A DNA stretch of 39,078 bases from a virus: positions 1-39,078 of the IMG/VR virus record IMGVR_UViG_3300047157_000166; one strand, 5' to 3'. This document shows positions 31,070 through 39,078 of the stretch, piece by piece (the first letter of the stretch is position 1; every line of letters begins with the position of its first letter). Below the pieces are notes generated by a model, which worked only from the letters and a program-made list of their open reading frames with translations, had not been told where the DNA came from and did not search any database. A program made the translations under genes and the position numbers.

Positions 31070-31728
31070 ACAATTAGTCCGTCCACTTCGGTTCTCAGCG
31101 ATGGGCCGCTCCAGCGGGTGATCTGGTCGTCAACGACGATGTCGTTCAGCGACTCCTTAAATCGGTTGTCGTAGGCAGCGAAGGCTTCGCCGTCTTTTGC
31201 GAACGCATTGATCTCGGCAGATATGCCGAATATGTAAACGTCTGGGTGCTTTTCGGACAGCCAGTTGCTGTCGGTGTCCTCGACCAGTGGGGGCACGTTC
31301 TGAAAGTACACTACCTCCAAGATATCCCCGTCAGCAGGGGGCGCTACCTGAATCTGGTTGGCGATCACGGTGTAGTAGGCTTGGTGCCACCCGTCTTGGC
31401 GCCGCTTCAGCTGGTTCATGTACTCGGGAGATGCGTAGGTCAGCGTCTTGCCGCCGAAACCTGACTGGGCGTTGGCGACGTTTACGTTGGCGCTGCCCTT
31501 CTTTACGATCTCAACGTCACGAAATCCGCCCCAGTCGGATGGCAGTCCATAAAGCTCCTGCCCGTTCTCGAGATAAATCTGGGCGCGCACCGACTGCTCG
31601 CCGGTCTTCAGGGCGGTGTTGATCTTTGACTCGACAACCCTCACGAACGCCGGCATCGAGGTCTTCATCTCCTCGTCGTAGCGGTCAGTGTAGGACTGCG
31701 CGGCCTTCTTTATCTCGCTGTAGTTCAT
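31066..31728 (-). CDS. Head-tail adaptor protein
   Basis: A 220-residue protein whose start (IKKAAQSYTDRYDEEMKTSM and PAFVRVVESKINTAL) and later ELYGLPSDWGGFRDVEIVK, YHTVI-type TVIANQIQVAPPADG, DILEVVYFQNVPPL and PDVYIFGISAEINAFA fit the adaptor (head completion) family. In that family the pattern is F-R--E-RI/KI, --LPSDF-E---V, and L-Y--IPPL followed by P----YA-L-EA. It would sit below the portal. It lies two genes after the capsid gene, as expected. It overlaps the next gene by ATGA. Confidence 0.7.
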   Translation of the reverse strand: MNYSEIKKAAQSYTDRYDEEMKTSMPAFVRVVESKINTALKTGEQSVRAQIYLENGQELYGLPSDWGGFRDVEIVKKGSANVNVANAQSGFGGKTLTYASPEYMNQLKRRQDGWHQAYYTVIANQIQVAPPADGDILEVVYFQNVPPLVEDTDSNWLSEKHPDVYIFGISAEINAFAKDGEAFAAYDNRFKESLNDIVVDDQITRWSGPSLRTEVDGLIV

Positions 31729-31731
31729 CTA

Positions 31732-32076
31732 TTAGACTCGATAGTTGTCGTTCAACATGAATATCTTGATCTCGTCTTCTGCCATGAATTGGGTCAGCAG
31801 CTTCTCTTGGCTCTCGTGGTCGGCGCTCATAAAGCCCTTGTACTTGCCGCCGTATGTGAGCCCGTTGTGTGCTTGGTAGAAGAGATCCTCGGGGATAGTC
31901 GCCACAACGCGGCTATCTGAAATCGTCTGTGTCCCGCCTTGGTTGCGGGTCTTTTGTGCCTGCTCGGCAATGGTGTCGTGGTGCGTCGCCTTTCTATCGA
32001 CGTACCACTTGTCCTCGTGCGCTTGGTGCGTCCACGTGACGTCGGTGACGCCGTCGCTGTATGCAAACTTACTCAT
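31732..32076 (-). CDS. Hypothetical 114-aa structural-region protein
   Basis: The start is at the ATG behind AAAGGG (32076); the longer frame runs into the terminator region. Protein: SDGVTDVTWTHQAHEDKWYV, HHDTIAEQAQKTRNQGG and SDSRVVATIPEDLFYQAHNG, ending in FMLNDNYRV. I recall proteins with VVATIP and a final F-lnD-nyRv in this slot of podovirus genomes between capsid and adaptor; function not established. First gene after the terminator that follows the capsid gene. Confidence 0.55.
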   Translation of the reverse strand: MSKFAYSDGVTDVTWTHQAHEDKWYVDRKATHHDTIAEQAQKTRNQGGTQTISDSRVVATIPEDLFYQAHNGLTYGGKYKGFMSADHESQEKLLTQFMAEDEIKIFMLNDNYRV

Positions 32077-32204
32077 TCGCCAAATCCCTTTGTCGTCCGC
32101 GTGGATATAAATTAGGTCAAGGCACCGACCACACCCTGTTCCGATGAGGTGGTGCCTATCAGTATCGTATTCCTTTACTTGATTACAAACGCAGAGGAAC
32201 ACGA

Positions 32205-32225
32205 TAAAAGGCGCCCGAAGGCGCC
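32205..32225 (-). terminator. Intrinsic terminator after the capsid gene
   Basis: On the coding (minus) strand, GGCGCC-UUCG-GGCGCC is followed by UUUU and AU. Six G-C pairs closed by a very stable UUCG loop and a U run, seven bases past the capsid stop. It would reduce transcription of tail genes relative to the capsid. Confidence 0.8.
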
Positions 32226-32231
32226 GTGGTT

Positions 32232-33270
32232 TTAAGCTACTACTGCTTCGCTGGAGTCAACACCAACGATCATTGCCTGCGAACGCTCATTGTGGCAGCG
32301 CACGCCCCAGTCAGTGGCAAGCATTTTCTTGTTGCTCAGACCGGTTTTCGCAAGATCATAGCCTTGGATACCTGACAGGTATGAAGTGCTCAGGTACTGT
32401 GGGTCCAGCAGATAGACGCAGTCGTTGCCGTCTGTCATAGCGGGCATCAGTCGGTTAGAGACAAGCTTCACTTTTCCGAAGTCAGTCACGATAACCTGAA
32501 TGGCGCCAACAGCTGCCTGCTTGTCCTGCGACGTACCTTGATCCGCAGTCAGTGATGCGATTGGCACATCAGACGAGTAGCAGAACTCAGAGATTGCAGC
32601 GATAACAGACGGGCGAGCCATCAGTACCGATACGTCTCCGCCTTCCTCATACACCGCTTGGATGCCGGACTTGATGGCGCCGTAAGACAGGGCCGCGCCA
32701 GTTTCAATAGCTGCGGGCGTGGTTGTCTTGCCAGTAGAGTGGTTGTAGCCTACTGCTTCTACGGGAGTGCCGTCGGCAGTCATCACGTTGCTTGCGATCC
32801 AAGAGCCCAACGCGCCGGTCTTGCCTGCGGTTGAAGCGCCGTCGTCTGGCACAGATGCCTGATCTGTAAGGGAGATCCCCTCAATATCGCGACGTAAGTG
32901 CTGGTTCGCGCGAGTTAGCTGATAAGCGAACTCTTTCTCAGCACCGATACGATCAGAATCATCGGCTCGATGAGAGACCGCGATAACGCGGGTAGACGTC
33001 TGGCTGTGGTTGCCCACACGCTCACCAGAGGCATCGGCTGCTGCGCCTGCGTCACTACCGTCAACGACGGCGTTAGTCAGGTCAGGTGCGTCCAATTTAT
33101 CAACCACCCAATCGTACCGCTCATTTCTTGTGAGTCGTCTTTCCGACCATATCGGTGTACGGAAGGGGGATACGACTTACGTCGAAGATTTTGTCTAGGA
33201 CCGATTCGTGAATCAATCCGCCTGTTTTGATAGCTTTAAGATCCGCGCTATCTACATTTCCTGCTGCCAT
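32232..33270 (-). CDS. Major capsid protein, SU10/DUF5309 type, frame broken near 33124
   Basis: Forms the head shell. The first frame starts at ATG 33270 behind TTAGGAGAG, MAAGNVDSADLKAIKTGGLI, and stops at 33121 after VGKTTHKK. Moving one base in the AAA at 33124-33126 resumes as NERYDWVVDKLDAPDLTN and runs to 32232. The joined protein is about 345 residues, normal for the family. Late signatures are VIVTDFGKVKLVSNRLMP, LLDPQYLSTSYLSGIQGYDL, AKTGLSNKKML and GVRCHNE. The internal frame alone (from GTG 33107) would lack the N-arm. An extra A is the simplest cause. Confidence 0.85.
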
Positions 33271-33274
33271 GAGA

Positions 33275-34351
33275 TTACTCTCCTAAAATAGCGAGTACCG
33301 CAGTCGCCTCGGCGTCTCTCTTTTCGCCGCCTTTAGCGTTTTTGGCTCGCTCAACTAAACGATTAAGCTTCGTATCCTTTTTGGATGTGAAGCGTCCATT
33401 TGCAGATCGCTGCATTTTCGGAGGGGTCTTGGCTTTCTTGCTGGCAACAGTCTGGCCTTGGTCCCACAAGTAAGCTTTACGCAATACCTGAAGTTCCCGG
33501 TTGTGGATGACGTTAGATAGGTCGTCGTCTGAGAAACCTAGGGTTCGTCCATACTCGACGAGTGATCCCAGCTCTCGCTGCATGACCTCTTTGTCTTGCC
33601 ACTCGGGAACAGACTCAACCATGGATACTCGCTCGGCGGCCAAAATCTGGGCCCGCTCGGCACTCTCCTGCTGTGACTGTTGATCCTGCATCTGGCGCAT
33701 CTGATCACCGAGCGCGTGCCCGGCCTGATGCAACTGCTGTTGTCGCTGATTAAACTCCTGCTGGGCGATTAAGAATCGGGACGGGTCCGTCTCCTTTAAT
33801 GCCTGCCAGTCTACGTTGTTATACTCAGCGAGCAGCTGTTGCTCCAGCATCTGCCCCATTGCCTGAACCTGCTGCAGTCTTCCTGCATACTCCTCTGCAA
33901 CTTGCTGTCTTTCGGTGTCGAAGGTCTTTCTTTCTTCGCTCAGCGCCTGTGCCTTTTGATCGTTGGCGGCACGGTACTGCGACCCAGAAATCGCTTCGCT
34001 AAGAGTGACCTGCTTGTTCTCGCCGGAAACTTTCATATTGACGACAATCTCACCGGCTTCATTAAGAGCAAGCTTGTCGCTGTCTATGCCTAGTTCTGAG
34101 GCGAGGGCCGCTAGCCCCTCATCACCAACTTCATAATCGTCTTCGTCGTCTTGATAGGCTTCTTCGGTTTCAACGTCACCGTCGTCCTCATAGCCGTCTT
34201 GCGAGTCGGTCTCATATTCTGTGGTGTTATCCACATCGGCTGATGCCTCTGTGGTCTCTCCAGCTTCCTCTAATATGGAAGCCACTTGGTCAATGGCTGA
34301 TTCGCCGCCCGCTGTCGATGGTGCTGATTCGGGGTGAAGTGATTCAGACAT
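33275..34351 (-). CDS. Scaffolding protein
   Basis: Start at ATG 34351 behind AAGGAG. The 358-residue protein is acidic at the N-terminus (EAYQDDEDDYEVGDEGLAAL), helical and Gln/Glu-rich in the middle (ERQQVAEEYAGRLQQVQAMG, QQLHQAGHALGDQMRQMQ), and basic at the C-terminus (KKAKTPPKMQRSANGRF, then TSKKDTKLNRLVERAKNAKG). This acidic-coil-basic layout directly before the capsid gene is typical of scaffolds, which organise capsid assembly and then leave. No protease domain is seen. Confidence 0.75.
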   Translation of the reverse strand: MSESLHPESAPSTAGGESAIDQVASILEEAGETTEASADVDNTTEYETDSQDGYEDDGDVETEEAYQDDEDDYEVGDEGLAALASELGIDSDKLALNEAGEIVVNMKVSGENKQVTLSEAISGSQYRAANDQKAQALSEERKTFDTERQQVAEEYAGRLQQVQAMGQMLEQQLLAEYNNVDWQALKETDPSRFLIAQQEFNQRQQQLHQAGHALGDQMRQMQDQQSQQESAERAQILAAERVSMVESVPEWQDKEVMQRELGSLVEYGRTLGFSDDDLSNVIHNRELQVLRKAYLWDQGQTVASKKAKTPPKMQRSANGRFTSKKDTKLNRLVERAKNAKGGEKRDAEATAVLAILGE

Positions 34352-34586
34352 ATTGATTCTCCTTGTTTGCATTGATTAAGACGCCGGAGTTGACTAAGGA
34401 TTCGAGATACATCTCCAATCTGGTTAGCGCTACGGCCTCAGTGTGTAATTCATGCAAGTCTTCCGTCGGCATCGTGCCCACGAACTGCTCAAAAAGTTCT
34501 TGTCTCCTGCTGTCGAGGAACTCCTGCGTTAGGTTGAGTTCCGCCTGCGCGAGCTTTGCCCGCTTTAATTCTGACTCAGCGTCCAT
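34344..34586 (-). CDS. Hypothetical 80-aa protein between portal and scaffold
   Basis: ATG behind CGGAG. Fully helical in appearance (ESELKRAKLAQAELNLTQEF, LHTEAVALTRLEMYLESLV). Eight bases overlap the scaffold start. Likely a minor head-assembly factor by place; no family recognised. Confidence 0.55.
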   Translation of the reverse strand: MDAESELKRAKLAQAELNLTQEFLDSRRQELFEQFVGTMPTEDLHELHTEAVALTRLEMYLESLVNSGVLINANKENQYV

Positions 34587-34622
34587 GCTGTCTCCGGTAG
34601 TTATTTACTCTCACCGACGTAG

Positions 34623-36711
34623 CTACTTACTAGCCGCGGGCACAGCCTGTACCGGGGACTTGTTGTCCTCGTTCTGCTGCGATAGGTCTTTCTTGGCCTG
34701 TACCTCTAGCTTGGTCAGCTCCAGCGCCATCTTGGCCTGCATCTCGGCCCGCTTGATCTCCTGATCCTGCGACTCCTTCAATGCCTTGAGCTGCGCCTCT
34801 AGCGTGTCGATGGTCTGCTGCGAGTTAGCCTTGACCGCCTCTACCTCGTTCTTCATGCGGCCATTTTCCATCTGTGCCTGTGCTTTTTGGGATTCAGCAT
34901 TGGCAACGGTCTGCTGTGCTTGAAGCTGCATCTGCTGCATCTGCAACTGTGTCTGCTGGTCGGCCATAGCCTGCTGCTGCTGCTGTTGACCTTGCTGCTG
35001 CTTCATCTGCCCGAACTGCTGCCCCTCGGGCGACTGCGGGTTATAAAAGAACTTATCGGCCTCGCCTAGGTCGGCGTAGTCCACCATGTCGTTAAGGGTG
35101 CTGTAGACCTTGTTGTGGTCAACCAGCGGGTTCATGGGGTCGGCCATCAGCTGCTGCTGGATACCCAACACCTGCTGCAGCGATCCCAGCTTCATCTGGT
35201 CTTCAGTGGCGCCCGTGCCTACAGAGACTCGGATACGTGAGCGGTCACCCCAGCTGGAGGGCGAAATATTCATCCACTTGCCGCGAAACTTCCACGGCGT
35301 TGGGCTTGTCTGGTATCGGACCAGCAGGTCACGCACCATCGTGTACGCGGGCTTGAGTCCGGTCTCCGCCACGAGCGGATCATCATCTGGACCAGCATCT
35401 CGCGGGCAGACATGATCCTCTCAACACCGTGGGCACTGTCGTTAGATTCGAGGCTGCTCATTCCGGCGCCGTTGGGGCTCACCCCGACGCGCTGGTCTTT
35501 TTGGGTGTCTGCGTAGTTAAGAAGCTGCAGCGCCTCACCGCTAAAGAAGTTACCGCCCAGCTCTTGGATTGCATTTGGCTGCTTGACGCGGATGATTCCG
35601 CCGGGCTTGGCGCCGGCAGAGATCAGGTCATCAAGGTTTACGGCCGACTCTAATACCGCCCGCTGCTTATGATTTTGGTGATACATGCCATCGAGCGTTG
35701 TTCGCAGAACGGCGGTTTTTACGTCTTGTACCTTCGAAGTCTCTCGAAGATCGACATGCCGATGAACTGGTGCGCCATCGGGATGGCCGACATCGCAACG
35801 AACGGGAACGCCGGCACCTCGGTGATATCGAGGATCTCGTCGGGGGTGCTCTCGCCGGTATACACGACGCGGATCAACTCAGAAATGCCGTCCTCATTAA
35901 TATCGAAGCGCATAAAGGCCTCGGTGACAACGATCTGCTTCTGGCTCTCATCAAGGGATGAGGGCAGCGTGTAATCGCCGACCTCGCGGTCCAGATAGGT
36001 CTGCTGCGCGGACTCGATCAGCTCGGGGTCGTAGCCAGACGCCAGCAGCTCGGAGGCCGAGCGGCGGACGGTGTGGGCACAGAATCGGGCCTCTTGGATG
36101 TCTAGGCTGTCCGCGTCGTCATTGATACGGAACTCTGAGCACGGCACGGCCTCGATCCGGACCTTGCCCTGCCGGACGATTCTGGACGCCGTGACCCCGG
36201 TGCCCTCTGTCTCGGAGCGCGTGATCTCTGAAATCTCGACCATGGGGTCGCCCAATAGGGCCTGCAGCTGGTTCTCGTCCAGCCCGCTGTAATTCTCGAC
36301 GGTCCTCTCTGGCGTGTCATCAAAATAAATCTTCATCACGCCAACGCCCACCATCAGGGCGTCTTTAACGGCCTCGTACATCGCGAGGAACCCGTTGTTG
36401 TCCTCGTTGAAGGCGAAGGCGGTGATCTCCTCCTCCAATTTAGCCTGCTCCTCGTCCATCTGGCTCATGGGCATGAAGCGCACGGCCTTGGAGCCGGTCA
36501 GAGAGGAAATAATATTCGGGATCAGCCACTCGATGCTGTCGGCGACGTCTGTGCTCACCACGCCAGAGCGGCCCACGGTCTCGGGGCGCTCGGGCAGCTC
36601 GCCCTCGTAGTACTTCATGGCGGTCTTTCGCTTGCTCACAAGCTCGTCCGAGACGGAGTTCTCCATCTCAGATGCGATGACGCCCTTTAGGTCTTCAATC
36701 ATGTCTGACAT
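34623..36711 (-). CDS. Portal protein, P22-like, frame broken at about 35731 and 35373
   Basis: Forms the DNA channel at the head vertex. Segment 1 (36711-35719) begins MSDMIEDLKGVIASEMENSV and reaches HQFIGMSIFERLRR. One base later in another frame it continues as VQDVKTAVLRTTLDGMYHQN, LDDLISAGAKPGGIIRVKQP and SAREMLVQMMIRS. A second shift resumes with VAETGLKPAYTMVRDLLVRY and RGKWMNISPSSWGDR. The order and motifs match P22 gp1-class portals. The C-terminal 150 residues are Gln-rich helices, as in the P22 barrel. Two missing bases (both in G pairs, coding strand) restore about 696 codons. It starts in a TAATG overlap with TerL. Confidence 0.85.
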
Positions 36712-38114
36712 TAAATGTAGGCTTCCTTGTACTCGATGGGCTTACCCCACGAGCCTGATATGTAGTCGTCAACCGTGAACGCATATACAAGAGCGTCGGC
36801 CAAGTTCGGCGATGGGATGTTCAGCGGCGGCTTTGCCATCTGGCCCTTCGGCATAATTTGAATTTTTCCGTTCTGGTTGGGCACCGTGGGTATCCGGCAT
36901 ATCTCGCTGCGCAGCTGGTCGATCAAGGGGTGCTCCTTCGGCAAAAATATCAGCTCGTCGGGGTCCATGAACTCGCCCTCAACGGCCTGATAGGTCTTCC
37001 AGAACCGTTCCCTTATCTCCCAATAAGCCTGCGCCCGGCGGTTATAGTAGGCATCTCTGTTTGACTTGAAGCCCGAAAACATAGCCGACGGATTTGTCGG
37101 CGTCGCGCCGCCACGAAAGCCCTCAAAGTGTATGTCGCGAGGAGCCAGTGCACGCTCAACCTCACGCGCCAGACCAAGGCCCAGACCATCGCCGTCGTAT
37201 ACATAGTTCGAGCAGTGGTACCTATCGAGGTACTCCAGCGACCACTCAAACGCCTCGCTGACGTTTCCCTCGTGGCGCAATCCGAGGTCCAGTACCTTCG
37301 CCCCGTGGCGTACAGCCAGCCCCGCCGGATCTGGGCCCGTGTCCGCTGGGTCAAACCCGAGAACCTTCGCCCCAGAGGGCCTATATTTGAATTTCTCTTC
37401 TGCAACTAGCGCCGCCTCAAACCAAGAAACATCCACCAGAGCGTCGGTTACGCTATCGTAGTGCTCGCCCTGCCACACATGAGCCCACAACTCCGGGGTC
37501 ATCGTCTTTCTGTCGTTTTCCTTCTCGGCGATCAATTCTGCCGGTATGAAGGGATTCGCATCCCAGTCAACCTTGACGATGGTGGACATCTCGTCCTCGG
37601 CGATCTTGTCGGTCCTGAGCTTCGACATATGCTCATTCAGGAACCTGACGCTAAATGCGTCCCCGCTGGATCTGGGGTTGGCCGTCATGATGAAGTAGCT
37701 CCCGGGCTCCCGTATCGTGGGGGTCAGGATGCGCAGCGACTCGTCCGAAATCGTTTGAGCCTCATCCAAAAAACAGCAATAAATACCGGCCAAACTTTTC
37801 AGGGTCTCTGGAGACCTCGCCAGACCACGGTAGATAATCTCGCCACCACTCGTATGGGTGATCCTGTCCCTAGTGACCGTGAATCCGGGTAGCCCGATCT
37901 GGTCAACCAGAGACGCCATCAGCGCGTGGGACGACTCCGCAATACTGCTCTGGAACTCTCGACACGCCAGAACGCGCTTTCCCTGATAGCACTCCAGCAG
38001 GCACATCGTGGCCGCCGTGATGGACTTACCGCTGCCCCTGCCGCCTACCGCTATCCGGTACCGCTTCTGGGACTCCAGAAGTGGCGCAAAGGCCGTTGGG
38101 ATGTCTATGTTCAC
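36711..38114 (-). CDS. terL: Terminase large subunit
   Basis: The packaging motor and nuclease, 467 residues, starting at GTG 38114 behind AAGGAGGG. Walker A GGRGSGKS (24-31), Walker B YCCFLDEAQ (Asp117, Glu118), and the coupling motif TANPRSSGD (144-152) are clear. The nuclease half has GFDPADTGPDP (Asp255), YVYDGDGLGLG and NLADALVYAF, three acidic clusters of the RNase H-like fold. Terminase_3-like type, in which DNA is often packaged by a headful mechanism, consistent with an apparently permuted map. Directly upstream of the portal gene. Confidence 0.93.
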   Translation of the reverse strand: MNIDIPTAFAPLLESQKRYRIAVGGRGSGKSITAATMCLLECYQGKRVLACREFQSSIAESSHALMASLVDQIGLPGFTVTRDRITHTSGGEIIYRGLARSPETLKSLAGIYCCFLDEAQTISDESLRILTPTIREPGSYFIMTANPRSSGDAFSVRFLNEHMSKLRTDKIAEDEMSTIVKVDWDANPFIPAELIAEKENDRKTMTPELWAHVWQGEHYDSVTDALVDVSWFEAALVAEEKFKYRPSGAKVLGFDPADTGPDPAGLAVRHGAKVLDLGLRHEGNVSEAFEWSLEYLDRYHCSNYVYDGDGLGLGLAREVERALAPRDIHFEGFRGGATPTNPSAMFSGFKSNRDAYYNRRAQAYWEIRERFWKTYQAVEGEFMDPDELIFLPKEHPLIDQLRSEICRIPTVPNQNGKIQIMPKGQMAKPPLNIPSPNLADALVYAFTVDDYISGSWGKPIEYKEAYI

Positions 38115-38164
38115 TCACGGCCCTCCTTGGCTGTTAATTAAGTTCGGGTAATGGAGGGGCCGCG

Positions 38165-38551
38165 CTAGAACTCCAGTGCCTTGGGGTTCGCTGACCCCCT
38201 CCACGCCCTCAGTTTCTTTATAAGATCCGCCTGCCTCTCCGCCTGCTCCTCTGGCGTCAGCGGGCTCTCCCACAGCTGGTTGCGCGGTGGTGGCTCGTCT
38301 ATCCTTGGGAGCGGCACCGGGACCGACGTTGGCGGGAAATACTCCCCGTTGTCGTCGAAGCTGGGCAGGGGCACCTTGCCTCCCGTCTTGGGCGATGGGC
38401 TCTTGGTGCCGCCCTGTCCCTGCTGAGGGAACAGCAGCCCGCTCAGTCCGGGTCTCTTGGGCGCCTGTGCCGCCATGTCCATCAATCGCAGCCGATCCTC
38501 TAGGGGTATCCGGCTGTTGGGCGAGAAGATTAGCTGTTGGTCTTTCTTCAT
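38165..38551 (-). CDS. Proline-rich 128-aa protein upstream of TerL
   Basis: Start set at the ATG at 38551 (MKKDQQLIFSPNSRIPLEDR); a longer frame reaches 38689 but its first 46 residues cross a likely control region. Ribosome-binding site is weak (GAGCC), so the start is uncertain. The middle is Pro/Gly/Ser/Lys-rich and looks disordered (GGTKSPSPKTGGKVPLPS). The end is helical and charged (TPEEQAERQADLIKKLRAW). No family recognised; possibly an accessory packaging or head protein by position. Confidence 0.5.
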   Translation of the reverse strand: MKKDQQLIFSPNSRIPLEDRLRLMDMAAQAPKRPGLSGLLFPQQGQGGTKSPSPKTGGKVPLPSFDDNGEYFPPTSVPVPLPRIDEPPPRNQLWESPLTPEEQAERQADLIKKLRAWRGSANPKALEF

Positions 38552-38783
38552 AATCGGCTCTGGTTGTAGATAGTCATATAGAACAACAGTAAAGGGGTGG
38601 AAATATGCTGCAGGCCGGGCCGGGGGTCGCCAGAGGCCCGATCCTTGAGGTGCCACCCCACCTAGAAGATGCGAATGATTCTCATTCACTAGGCAGCCCT
38701 AAGTCATTGATTGTTGGTGCGCTTCTAACTTCCTTAAATGTATATTTACGTCAGTTATGTTTCATTCATGTATCACATAACTA
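38552..38783. promoter_or_regulatory. Gap between small terminase and the next late gene
   Basis: About 230 bases with no supported gene, unusual in such a packed operon. It contains a Fur-box-like dyad (38673-38687), a GC-rich stretch near 38610-38640, and an AT-rich stretch at about 38730-38783 that could hold a promoter for the leftward genes. No clear -35/-10 pair was identified. Confidence 0.4.
38673..38687. promoter_or_regulatory. Fur-box-like palindrome
   Basis: GAATGATTCTCATTC is a perfect 6+3+6 dyad. On the minus strand its core AATGAGAATCATT differs from the centre of the Fur consensus (AATGATAATCATT) at one base. Lies about 120 bases upstream of the proline-rich gene that precedes TerL. 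A real Fur site would tie late expression to iron; chance or another regulator is possible. Confidence 0.4.
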
Positions 38784-39078
38784 TCAGTGCATATGGTGTG
38801 TGTCTACCTCATCATCTACCAGCTCACCCTCTACTAACCTAGGCTCATCGTGGTGTGGTAGTGCATTGTCCTGTACCTGATTGACTAGGCGGATGGTGAT
38901 AGGTTGTTGATTACCCTCACCTTTTTCCTTCTCACCCGTCAGGTCTTCGGTGATCACGGCCTGTGGCATGAGCCGGGAGATCATACCCATGATGACCTCG
39001 GGCTTCTCGGCAGCCAGCTGCGTCAGCATCTCGTCAGCATTGGCCTCCCAACACGCCTCCAGAGTGTCCAGAACGCGC
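38784..39078 (-). CDS. terS: Terminase small subunit, C-terminal part
   Basis: The remaining 98 codons of the gene begun at 194-1. From base 39078 the frame reads RVLDTLEACWEANADEMLTQ, AAEKPEVIMGMISRLMPQAV, then an acidic, His-containing tail and TGA at 38784. The ATG at 39027-39029 is internal, not the start. The middle helices followed by MISRLMPQ match the core seen in small terminases of the NRFS-type phage family. The acidic tail (EPRLVEGELVDDEVD) may contact TerL. Confidence 0.7.
   Translation of the reverse strand, partial: RVLDTLEACWEANADEMLTQLAAEKPEVIMGMISRLMPQAVITEDLTGEKEKGEGNQQPITIRLVNQVQDNALPHHDEPRLVEGELVDDEVDTHHMH

Noticed and set aside
32232-33107. Capsid gene starting at GTG 33107
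   Set aside because: No ribosome-binding site and it would lack the conserved N-terminal part, which is present upstream in another frame with a strong start.
1900-39078. CRISPR array or anti-CRISPR cassette
   Set aside because: No spaced direct repeats were seen; the only regular repeats are in-frame protein repeats in fibre and lipoprotein genes.

Overview
The window looks like one complete genome of a short-tailed (podovirus-like) double-stranded DNA phage, cut open inside a gene. The small-terminase reading frame runs off the right end (38784-39078, minus strand) and continues in phase on the left end (194-1). The two ends are therefore adjacent on a circular or circularly permuted map. 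The host is unresolved. A permuted (two-piece) tmRNA gene of the type known from alphaproteobacteria points one way, and a CRP-like and a Fur-like palindrome point toward gammaproteobacteria. A B12-dependent ribonucleotide reductase is common in aquatic phages. No integrase, repressor, DNA polymerase or RNA polymerase is recognisable, so the phage is probably lytic and uses host polymerases.

Layout: two convergent transcription units diverge from a 468-bp control region (1900-2367) that carries a perfect TGTGA-N6-TCACA palindrome. The rightward early/middle unit (2368-13642) holds many small unknown proteins and a permuted tmRNA (about 5022-5355). It also holds a DnaB/RecA-like ATPase, a class II ribonucleotide reductase, a NinG-like nuclease and an HTH-metallophosphoesterase. 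A DUF3310 protein, a Sak3-type single-strand annealing protein and an SSB-like protein complete it. Genes are tightly coupled through ATGA, GTGA or TAATG junctions.

The leftward late unit starts near 1899, crosses the window ends and finishes at 13805. In transcription order it encodes small membrane, secreted and lipoprotein genes (possible lysis or envelope functions), small terminase, a proline-rich protein, large terminase, a P22-like portal, an 80-aa protein, scaffold and the major capsid protein. After a strong UUCG-loop terminator come a head-tail adaptor, a set of tail-fibre proteins (collagen-like, coiled-coil, YadA-like repeats, S74 chaperone) and a P22 gp10-like tail protein. Last come Gln/Asn/Gly-rich internal virion proteins and a 939-aa internal protein, followed by four genes that look like separately encoded pieces of the polyvalent proteins some phages inject: a methyltransferase, an unknown, an HExxH peptidase, and an ART-like plus GNAT-like fusion.

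Four late genes (capsid, portal, two fibres) are broken by one-base (possibly one two-base) frame changes, mostly in short homopolymers. In every case the conserved protein and the expected downstream overlap reappear in another frame. I read these mainly as uncorrected sequencing indels; programmed shifting or real decay is not excluded. The two most interesting items are the phage-borne permuted tmRNA and the unfused effector cassette at the end of the late operon.
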